Source of the DNA: Erysipelotrichia bacterium
GTDB lineage: Bacteria; Bacillota_I; Bacilli_A; Erysipelotrichales; Erysipelotrichaceae
Length of the DNA stretch: 7,428 bases
Direction of reading: 5' to 3'
Assembly (NCBI GenBank): GCA_009916335.1
Contig: SAAR01000170.1
Location: forward strand, 1 to 7,428
The position numbers and the translations under genes were made by a program. The notes beneath the pieces are model-generated. The model was not told where the DNA came from and did no database searches. It was given only the letters and a program-made list of their open reading frames with translations. The stretch's first letter is position 1, and every line of letters begins with the position of its first letter. Positions 1-5,875 of the stretch are shown here, piece after piece.

Positions 1-761
1 AAAATCTCATCTTCTGTTCCGATTTCAACAATCTCACCTGCATACATAACCGCCACTCGATCTGCCACATGAGCTACCACACCAAGGTCATGTGTAATCA
101 ACATAATACTTGTTCCTGTTTCTTTTTTTAATTGATTCATCAACGATAAAATTTGTGCTTGAATTGTTACGTCAAGTGCTGTTGTTGGTTCATCTGCAAT
201 TAATAATTTAGGGTGACAAGAAAGTGCCATGGCAATCATCACACGCTGACACATACCACCTGATAATTGATAAGGGTAGTTTTTAATAATTTTTTCTGGT
301 CTAGAAATACCAACTTGTGTCAACAAACTAGTTGCTCTTTGCATAGCTTCTTCTTTTGAAATATCTTCATGTAGTAAGATATTTTCACAAATTTGTTTTC
401 CCACTGTAAACACTGGGTTTAAAGAAGTCATCGGTTCTTGGAAAATCATAGAAATTCCATTTCCTCGAATGTTTCTAATTTCATCATCACTTGCTGAAAC
501 TAAGTCAATTCCTTCCTGATATTCTGCATCTCCAGTATAAAGAACCTTCGATCCTGGCATAATTTCCCCTGGTTCACTAACCAAGCCCAAAACACTCATT
601 GCGGTAACACTTTTACCACAACCAGATTCTCCTACAATTGCCAAAGTTTCATTTTCATACATTGTAAAGTTATTTCCATCTACTGCTTTACTTGTTCCTT
701 TTTTAGTATGGAAGTAAACTTTCAAATCTTCAACTTCTAAAATTTTCTTGTTTTTTGACAT
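1..761 (-). CDS. oppD: Oligopeptide ABC transporter ATPase OppD, second system (3' end outside window)
   Basis: This is a cytoplasmic ATPase of the OppD/DppD family that energises peptide import with a partner ATPase and the two permeases encoded just upstream. The 253 visible residues cover the nucleotide-binding domain: Walker A GESGCGKS at 44-51, Q-loop Gln at 108 in FQEPMTSLNP, signature LSGGMCQR at 166-173, Walker B LLIADE at 186-191 and the switch His at 224 in THD. The family C-terminal extension is missing because the frame runs off the left edge without a stop. The ATG at 761 is chosen because AGGAGGT lies just before it, overlapping the oppC stop, and the gap to oppC is only 10 nt, which suggests coupled translation. 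The signature has Cys171 where the other OppD in this window has Arg. An oppF partner is expected further left; this is inference. Confidence 0.95.
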   Translation of the reverse strand, partial: MSKNKKILEVEDLKVYFHTKKGTSKAVDGNNFTMYENETLAIVGESGCGKSVTAMSVLGLVSEPGEIMPGSKVLYTGDAEYQEGIDLVSASDDEIRNIRGNGISMIFQEPMTSLNPVFTVGKQICENILLHEDISKEEAMQRATSLLTQVGISRPEKIIKNYPYQLSGGMCQRVMIAMALSCHPKLLIADEPTTALDVTIQAQILSLMNQLKKETGTSIMLITHDLGVVAHVADRVAVMYAGEIVEIGTEDEI

Positions 762-771
762 GACTTACCTC

Positions 772-1686
772 CTACTTTAAATCCTTTGGATCGAAGGCAT
801 CACGTAGTCCTTCGCCGACCAAGTTTATTGAAATAACTGTTAACAAACACATCATTCCTGCGGGAATCCATTCCCAAGGATAATTTTTAAAAATATTTGC
901 ATCACGTGCCAAGTTCATCAAGTTACCCCAAGTAGGCGTTGGCGGAACAACCCCCATTCCTAAGAACGATAACCCTGCTTCTGTTAAAATAGCACTTGCC
1001 ATTGTTAATGTTGCATTAACAATAACTAAACTTAATACGTTTGGCATCAAGTGTTTGAAAATCTTAGAAAAATCATTAATCCCAAGAGAAGTACAAGCTT
1101 GCATAAATTCCTGTTCACGTAATGTTAGAATTTGTCCACGAACCAAACGTGCTAATCCAGGCCATGAAAGTATCCCGATTAATAAAGATACAGTATACAT
1201 TTTCTGTTCCTGTGGGACCCAAAGCATGGCAGCACTAACTGCCAAAATCATTGGTGTAAATGGCAATGAGTAAACAATTTCTGAAAAACGCATTAATAAA
1301 TTATCTACTAAACCTCCATAGTACCCAGCGATACCACCGACAACACATCCTAACACAACAGTAATCAAAGCAGCAATGACCCCTACCATGATTGATACAC
1401 GACCACCTAAAAATAAACGGAAGAACATATCTCGTCCTTGTTTATCAGTTCCTAACCAGTGTTCACTACTAGGTGCTGCATGTCCATTAGCTAAATTTAA
1501 ATCTGTTACATCTACTCCTGAAATCATGGGAATAACAATGACAGATAATGCAATTAAAACAAATATAATCAATCCAGCCATCGCAATACGATTCGCTTTA
1601 AATTTATTCCAAGCAATTCGCCAAGGACCAATGGATTCAATCTTTTCACCAGTGTCTAAAACAACTTTTTTATCTTTTTTAGCCAT
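772..1686 (-). CDS. oppC: Oligopeptide ABC transporter permease OppC, second system (App/Opp4-like)
   Basis: This 304-residue inner-membrane permease should pair with OppB to form the peptide channel. It begins with a polar N-terminal tail and an OppC-type first helix at about 37-55. The family motif HWLGTDKQGRDMF follows at 76-88, then further helices at about 96-121, 133-155, 164-180, 217-247 and 273-295. The cytoplasmic EAA coupling loop that docks on the ATPase is at about 193-216 (EFMQACTSLG, then HLMPN). The protein ends with the usual GLRDAFDP. The PPTPTWGN stretch at 248-254 resembles AppC/Opp4C proteins more than AmiD-type OppC. The ATG has AGGAGG upstream; the gene starts 16 nt after oppB ends and is followed 10 nt later by oppD. 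Substrate specificity cannot be read from the permease. Confidence 0.96.
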   Translation of the reverse strand: MAKKDKKVVLDTGEKIESIGPWRIAWNKFKANRIAMAGLIIFVLIALSVIVIPMISGVDVTDLNLANGHAAPSSEHWLGTDKQGRDMFFRLFLGGRVSIMVGVIAALITVVLGCVVGGIAGYYGGLVDNLLMRFSEIVYSLPFTPMILAVSAAMLWVPQEQKMYTVSLLIGILSWPGLARLVRGQILTLREQEFMQACTSLGINDFSKIFKHLMPNVLSLVIVNATLTMASAILTEAGLSFLGMGVVPPTPTWGNLMNLARDANIFKNYPWEWIPAGMMCLLTVISINLVGEGLRDAFDPKDLK

Positions 1687-1702
1687 AAATCCACCCTCCT
1701 TT

Positions 1703-2686
1703 TTAACTATCTATCTTGATTCGTGGATCAACCAACGAATAGAAAATATCTGCTAATAAGTTACCAATCACCATTAAGATTGCACTAAACATTAAACATG
1801 CCATAACTAATGAATTATCACGTGAGTTAATTGCATCAATTAAAATCTTACCTAATCCTGGCCAAATAAATACAGATTCTAAAATTACCGCACCACTAAA
1901 TAAACTTGGAATATATAAGCCTAATAATGTAACTAATGGAATTAATGCATTTCTAAAAGCGTGACGATAGATTACCACTTTCTCTTTCATTCCTTTAGAA
2001 CGAGCAGTACGAATATAATCTTGGTTAATTACATCAATCATTGAGTTTCGCACATAACGAACAAATGTAGCAAATGTTGAAAATGCTAACACGATGACTG
2101 GTAATAAACTATGTAAAGCTATATCGCCAATTTCTTGAAAAATGCTTGAATAACCAAATGCTGATAATGACGCATCACGCATACCACTGATTGGAAATCC
2201 TGGTATTTTTACAGCAAACACAAAGATTAAAAGTAATGCGAAGAAGAATGTCGGTACACTGATTCCCAGTAGTGAGAACACAGTCATTCCATTATCAAAC
2301 TTACTTCCTTTCTTAACTGCTTGCTTAATTCCAATAGGAATCGCCATTAATAAAGCGACAATCAAGGAAACAGCATTTAAATAAAATGTATTCCATACAT
2401 ATTCACCAATAACTTTGGCAACTGGTTGTTTTAATTTAAGACTTTGTCCTAAATCTCCAGTAACAAAACGGCCAACCCATCGAACATATTGTTCCGGTTG
2501 TGAATCATTTAATCCTAGTTGTTCACGCAGTGTTTCTACTTGTTCTTCTGACACCTTAGCACTACCACCTAAATATGCAGTAACAGGATCACCTGGCATC
2601 ATCTGTACAACAGAAAATATAAGGATAGAACTGGCAAAAACAACTGGGATCAGATTCAATAATCTTTTCACGATATACTTAAACAT
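1703..2686 (-). CDS. oppB: Oligopeptide ABC transporter permease OppB, second system
   Basis: This 327-residue permease is the OppB/DppB half of the channel. The N-terminus has the family layout: a first helix at about 9-29, then MMPGDP at 29-34 and the extracellular segment with LREQLGLN and the GDLGQS motif at 77-82. Five more helices follow at about 101-120, 134-160, 189-209, 246-270 and 292-316. The EAA loop for ATPase docking is at about 223-248 (YIRTARSKGM, then HAFRNALIP), and the protein closes with the typical LVDPRI. Length matches the family. AGGTGAT precedes the ATG. The gene follows oppA after about 100 nt that hold a hairpin, while oppC follows after only 16 nt, so oppB to oppD should be translated as a tight unit. 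Confidence 0.96.
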   Translation of the reverse strand: MFKYIVKRLLNLIPVVFASSILIFSVVQMMPGDPVTAYLGGSAKVSEEQVETLREQLGLNDSQPEQYVRWVGRFVTGDLGQSLKLKQPVAKVIGEYVWNTFYLNAVSLIVALLMAIPIGIKQAVKKGSKFDNGMTVFSLLGISVPTFFFALLLIFVFAVKIPGFPISGMRDASLSAFGYSSIFQEIGDIALHSLLPVIVLAFSTFATFVRYVRNSMIDVINQDYIRTARSKGMKEKVVIYRHAFRNALIPLVTLLGLYIPSLFSGAVILESVFIWPGLGKILIDAINSRDNSLVMACLMFSAILMVIGNLLADIFYSLVDPRIKIDS

Positions 2687-2721
2687 TTGATCACCTCATC
2701 TATATAATAGTAAAAACGTGT

Positions 2722-2753
2722 ATAAGAGCAAGTCTCAAGCGGCTTGCTCTTAT
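2722..2753 (-). terminator. Stem-loop between oppA and oppB (possible attenuating terminator or mRNA stabiliser)
   Basis: A perfect 11-bp inverted repeat (ATAAGAGCAAG and CTTGCTCTTAT) surrounds a 10-nt loop and lies 34 nt after the oppA stop. On the minus strand, the direction of transcription, the stem is followed by ACACG and a run of five T, so the T-run is short and displaced by 5 nt. This fits a leaky terminator or a 3' stabiliser that would leave more binding-protein mRNA than permease mRNA, a common arrangement in binding-protein-first ABC operons. No good promoter for oppB is visible after it, so read-through must occur. The hairpin is seen; the function is inferred. Confidence 0.65.
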
Positions 2754-2787
2754 TTCAATATACTTTATTACTTTAACAAATTAAAAA

Positions 2788-4518
2788 TTAATCTTTATTT
2801 TTTACATCTTCAATTTTTACATCAGCCATCGCTTTTGTCCAAGGATATACAGAACTTGTATTTAAGTTCTTAACACGCTTGTTGTATAAGTCAAAGTATT
2901 GGTTTGCATATAATGGATAGTATGCTGCATCTTCCATTGCTCTTACAAGTACTTTTTCATATGCAGCAGCAGCACCAGCGTCACCTACAGTTGCACGAGC
3001 TGTCTCTAATAATGTATCTAATTCAGCATCTTTCAATCCTGCATAGTTGCTTTTTTCCTTAACTTCCTTGTCCTCACTGTGGAACATAGTGTTAATTTCA
3101 GTTAATGTAGTTCCTGTGAATCCAACAGCTAAGAAAGCAGCATTCCATTCACCATTAGCTTTAGGATCAGCTATTTTCTTAAACATAGTGTTCATATCAA
3201 CCGTTGTTTTCTGTAAAGAAACACCTAATTCTTTTGCCCAATCTTTTTCAAATAACGGAAGTAAAGTATCTAATACAGAGTTATTTTCAGAAGCCAAGAA
3301 TTTAATTTTTAATGCTTTGCCATCTTTTTCTCTAATACCATCAGCACCAACTACCCAACCCGCTTCATCAAGAATTGCTTTTGCAGTTTCTAGGTTGTAA
3401 CTGTAGTCTGGAAGTCCTGCTACTTCTCTTTCACCTCTAACAACATCACCTAATGCACTTACTGGGTTAATGAATGCTTTAGGTCCATATCCTAATTTAA
3501 TTTCTTTTAAATCAGCACTAGCATCTTTTGTCCAACCAAAGTAAGAATCATTAAATGCATCACGGTTAATTCCATACATTAATGCTTTTCTTACAGCTGG
3601 ATCAACAGTTGCCCCATTTTCAGTATTGAAAGTAACATATCCAATTCCTGCTCGTGCATAATCATGGTAAGCAAATTTATCATTAGAACTTATACTAGAA
3701 ATCTTATCAGCACTTAAACTTGCTGGTAATAAGTCGACACTATTAGAAGTTAAAGCATCTAATTCAGTTGAATCTGTAACATGTTGAATCACAATTTTTT
3801 CTACTGAATAGTCCCCTTCAAGTGTAGTAAATTCTTCATTTTTAACGAAACTTGCGCCTGACGATTTGTCATACTTGTTTAATTTGTATGGTCCAGAACC
3901 AAGTGTAGTTGTTGTAGCTTCTTCGATGGCTTTTGTATTTCCTTTTTTGTAGTCCCCTTCGAACTGTTTACTAGAAATAATTCCAAAACTAGTTCCCAAA
4001 TCAGCGATTGCATCATTTCTTGGCTCGCTTAAATGGAAAATAACCGTTTGTTCATCTGGCGTTTCAATTCCTTTTAAGTGTTTTACTTTAGAACCCTTTT
4101 TGTGAAATTTACTGTATCCTACAATATTTTCTGCTGTTGAACCAAAACGTCCACTGTAACTTGGATCAGCAACAACTTCAAATGTAAAACGAACATCTTC
4201 AGAAGTTAATTTTTCACCATCAGAGAATTTTAAACCTTTTTTAAGTTTAAAAGTCACTGTTAATCCATCTTCACTAATAGTAGGCATTTCACTTGCTAAT
4301 TCTGGTGTTAATTCAGAATCAACATTATAGTCTAATAGTGAATCAAAAATTAAGTCAACAGCATATCCATCGTATGCAGTTGTGTAATAGATTGGTGAAA
4401 TAACACCATCTAATTCCATTGACCCAACACGCAATGTGTTCGCATCGTCAGATCCACATCCAACAAGTGAAAGCCCCATAGCAAGCGATGCAGCAATTGC
4501 TAAAAGTTTTTTCTTCAT
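2788..4518 (-). CDS. oppA: Oligopeptide-binding lipoprotein OppA (SBP_bac_5 family)
   Basis: This 576-residue lipoprotein should capture peptides outside the membrane and deliver them to the OppBC channel. It starts with a lipoprotein signal peptide: a basic MKKK, a hydrophobic stretch at 5-19 and the lipobox LVGC with the acylated Cys at 21. The mature protein has the family-5 pattern, including ELASEMPTISEDG (73-85) and LTVTFKLKKGLKFSDGEKLT (86-105), then LGSGPYKL at 206-213 and the VDPAVRKALMYGINRD segment at 305-320. The ATG at 4518 is preferred over an in-frame TTG 21 nt upstream because GGGAGG sits 8 nt before it and the lipobox then falls at the normal distance. It is the first gene behind a strong promoter and is followed by a hairpin, both consistent with high expression. 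Peptide, nickel or heme-type substrates cannot be separated by sequence alone; peptide is most likely. Confidence 0.95.
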   Translation of the reverse strand: MKKKLLAIAASLAMGLSLVGCGSDDANTLRVGSMELDGVISPIYYTTAYDGYAVDLIFDSLLDYNVDSELTPELASEMPTISEDGLTVTFKLKKGLKFSDGEKLTSEDVRFTFEVVADPSYSGRFGSTAENIVGYSKFHKKGSKVKHLKGIETPDEQTVIFHLSEPRNDAIADLGTSFGIISSKQFEGDYKKGNTKAIEEATTTTLGSGPYKLNKYDKSSGASFVKNEEFTTLEGDYSVEKIVIQHVTDSTELDALTSNSVDLLPASLSADKISSISSNDKFAYHDYARAGIGYVTFNTENGATVDPAVRKALMYGINRDAFNDSYFGWTKDASADLKEIKLGYGPKAFINPVSALGDVVRGEREVAGLPDYSYNLETAKAILDEAGWVVGADGIREKDGKALKIKFLASENNSVLDTLLPLFEKDWAKELGVSLQKTTVDMNTMFKKIADPKANGEWNAAFLAVGFTGTTLTEINTMFHSEDKEVKEKSNYAGLKDAELDTLLETARATVGDAGAAAAYEKVLVRAMEDAAYYPLYANQYFDLYNKRVKNLNTSSVYPWTKAMADVKIEDVKNKD

Positions 4519-4526
4519 TATGTTTT

Positions 4527-4532
4527 CCTCCC
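4527..4532 (-). promoter_or_regulatory. Ribosome binding site of oppA
   Basis: GGGAGG on the minus strand lies 8 nt before the ATG at 4518. It decides the start: the longer frame beginning with TTG would place this Shine-Dalgarno inside the coding region and would add seven polar residues ahead of the signal peptide. Confidence 0.9.
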
Positions 4533-4533
4533 G

Positions 4534-4551
4534 TATCAATCTTTGTTGATA
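4534..4551 (-). other. Short inverted repeat in the oppA leader
   Basis: TATCAA and TTGATA form a perfect 6-bp inverted repeat with a 6-nt loop. It begins close to the predicted transcription start (about 4553) and ends just before the Shine-Dalgarno. It could be a 5' hairpin protecting the mRNA or a small operator. It is weak and AT-rich, and its function is unknown. Confidence 0.45.
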
Positions 4552-4559
4552 ATGAGGTT

Positions 4560-4588
4560 ATTATAGTATATTTTCTTTAAAATGACAA
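4560..4588 (-). promoter_or_regulatory. Sigma-A promoter of the oppA operon
   Basis: The minus strand shows TTGTCA (4583-4588) and TATAAT (4560-4565) separated by exactly 17 bp. The -10 is perfect and the -35 matches five of six bases. The start of transcription would be near 4553, giving a leader of about 35 nt. This is the only near-consensus promoter I see in the window, so it probably drives oppA, oppB, oppC and oppD together. An ATTTT-N4-AAAAT inverted repeat lies in the spacer and touches the -35 box. Confidence 0.88.
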
Positions 4589-4647
4589 TATGATTTCACT
4601 GTTTTTTCACACGTTTCTCACTTTTTACACTCTTTTTCTTCATTTTT

Positions 4648-4661
4648 TGTAAGCTTTTACA
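4648..4661. promoter_or_regulatory. cre-like palindrome (candidate CcpA site) upstream of oppA
   Basis: TGTAAGCTTTTACA has 5-bp inverted arms and matches 13 of 14 positions of the catabolite-responsive element consensus TGWAANCGNTNWCA. The single mismatch is the G of the central CG, which is normally well conserved. It lies about 95-108 bp upstream of the predicted oppA transcription start, a position more typical of activation than of direct promoter blocking. The match is seen; CcpA binding is inferred. Confidence 0.4.
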
Positions 4662-4748
4662 TAAAAAGTTTTGCTTTTCATTATTTTACACTTTTTACTG
4701 TAAAATTTTACTCGTTATATAAACTGAAAAACTATTTTCTTCCTTACA

Positions 4749-4779
4749 AAAAAAGCAAGAAAAATAAGCAAGCCTTTTT
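4749..4779 (-). terminator. Weak intrinsic terminator candidate after oppF
   Basis: On the minus strand AAAAAGGC (4779-4772) can pair with GCTTTTTT (4756-4749), giving an 8-bp stem with one G-U pair, a 15-nt loop and a T-run within and after the 3' arm. It lies about 145 nt downstream of the oppF stop. The long loop and few G-C pairs make it marginal, but it is the best terminator-like element between the two operons. Confidence 0.35.
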
Positions 4780-4924
4780 CTAACAATCCGAAAGGAACAA
4801 AGAGCATACACAAGTGATTTTACTCCCTATCCCACGAATCATAAAAATTACTTTCTAAATACTTATTTTTCTTACTTAACATAAACAGAGGTAACGCACT
4901 ACGACCGATAAAACTGCATTTTTA

Positions 4925-5875
4925 TTATCGCAATATTTTTTTTGCTTCCTCTTGCCACTTTTTAAATTCTTCTTCTGTCGCCAACACGGTATGTGTTCCT
5001 GCCACTAAATGCTCACTTCCTTTTGTATAATCTACACCATATTCATTCACATCATAACTAAGTGATGTACGATTTTTTTCTACGAAAGGATTTGGTGAAG
5101 GAATCGCACTTAATAATGATCTAGTATATGGGTGAATTGGGTGATTAAATATTTCTTCCGTTGTTCCTGTTTCTACTAAATGCCCTAAATGAAGAACACC
5201 TATACGATCAGAAATATATTTAACCATACTTAAATCATGAGCAATGAATAAATAGGCTGTATTCGTTTCTTTTTGAATATCTCTCATCAAGTTGACAACT
5301 TGTGCTTGAATGGATACATCTAACGCTGAAATCGCCTCATCGGCAATAATTAAATCAGGATCCATAACTAACGCTCTAGCAATCCCAATACGCTGTCTTT
5401 GACCACCTGAGAATTGATGTGGAAAACGGGAGGCATGTTCTCTACTTAAACCTACTTTTTCTAAAATTCGATACACTTTTTCATTACGTTCTTCCCTAGA
5501 GGAATACATTTTATGAATATCTAAACCCTCAGCAATAATATCTAACACTTTTTTGCGTGGATTTAAACAAGCCATCGGATCTTGAAAGATCATCTGCATC
5601 TTTGTACGCAACAGTTTCAATTCACTATGATTCATCTTACCTGAAATATTCTTTCCATTAAAGATAATATCTCCAGAGGTTGGCTTATATAAACGAATGA
5701 TACTTCTTCCTGTTGTTGATTTTCCAGAGCCTGATTCTCCTACTAGTCCATAGGTTTCCCCTGGATATACTTTGAAAGAAATCCCATCGACTGCTTTCAC
5801 CGTAAATTTTCGACTTACCTTAAAATGTTGTTTTAAATTTTCCACAACAAGTAATGGTTCTTTTTCACTATTCAT
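4925..5875 (-). CDS. oppF: Oligopeptide ABC transporter ATPase OppF, first system
   Basis: This 316-residue cytoplasmic ATPase is the OppF half of the ATPase pair and should form a heterodimer with the adjacent OppD. Motifs in order are Walker A GESGSGKS at 46-53, Q-loop Gln98 in FQDPMACLNP, signature FSGGQRQR at 155-162, Walker B LIIADE at 175-180 and the switch His213 in AHD. The residue after the catalytic Glu180 is Ala rather than the common Pro (DEAISALDVS). HPYTRSLLSAIPSP near 246-260 leads into the short C-terminal tail usual for Gram-positive OppF. AGAAAGGAGG precedes the ATG, which overlaps the oppD stop by 8 nt (ATGAATAG), so translation is probably coupled. It is the last gene of the first operon, followed by about 400 nt without genes. 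Confidence 0.96.
   Translation of the reverse strand: MNSEKEPLLVVENLKQHFKVSRKFTVKAVDGISFKVYPGETYGLVGESGSGKSTTGRSIIRLYKPTSGDIIFNGKNISGKMNHSELKLLRTKMQMIFQDPMACLNPRKKVLDIIAEGLDIHKMYSSREERNEKVYRILEKVGLSREHASRFPHQFSGGQRQRIGIARALVMDPDLIIADEAISALDVSIQAQVVNLMRDIQKETNTAYLFIAHDLSMVKYISDRIGVLHLGHLVETGTTEEIFNHPIHPYTRSLLSAIPSPNPFVEKNRTSLSYDVNEYGVDYTKGSEHLVAGTHTVLATEEEFKKWQEEAKKILR

Larger units (their letters stand above)
4519..4924. other. Non-coding region between the two opp operons
   Basis: No convincing gene lies in these 406 bp. From right to left it holds the trailer of the first operon (weak terminator candidate at 4749-4779), several TTTTAC/GTAAAA repeats (4623-4711), a cre-like palindrome (4648-4661), T/A tracts spaced at about one helical turn (roughly 4594-4709), the oppA promoter (4560-4588) and the oppA leader with a small hairpin and the ribosome binding site. 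The part from 4830 to 4924 shows no clear structure apart from an imperfect A/T-rich inverted repeat near 4905-4930. Confidence 0.85.

Noticed and set aside
243..266. Arg to Cys change in the LSGGMCQR signature of the left-hand OppD as a sign of inactivation
   Set aside because: The LSGG core and all other ATPase motifs are intact, and this position varies among functional OppD/DppD proteins.
1055..1273. Plus-strand open frame of 72 codons within oppC
   Set aside because: It lies opposite a clear permease gene, has no ribosome binding site or family resemblance, and its composition is that of an antisense shadow.
1376..1756. Plus-strand open frame of 126 codons across the oppC start
   Set aside because: It is antisense to the well-supported oppC and oppB ends, and its protein shows no domain or membrane logic.
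2415..2690. Plus-strand open frame of 91 codons within oppB
   Set aside because: Antisense shadow of the OppB N-terminal half with no Shine-Dalgarno.
2704..2732. Separate promoter for oppB
   Set aside because: A TATTAT box with a poor TTGCTC -35 would start transcription only about 10 nt before the ATG, leaving too little leader for the Shine-Dalgarno.
3047..3400. Plus-strand open frame of 117 codons within oppA
   Set aside because: Antisense shadow of the binding-protein gene; nothing recognisable in the translation.
4519..4539. Longer oppA with a TTG start at 4539
   Set aside because: The extension would contain the Shine-Dalgarno itself and put polar residues ahead of a standard lipoprotein signal peptide; ATG at 4518 is better.
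4905..4930. Inverted repeat at the oppF stop as a terminator
   Set aside because: CGATAA and TTTTATCG pair only with a 3-nt bulge, the stem is nearly all A-T and no T-run follows.
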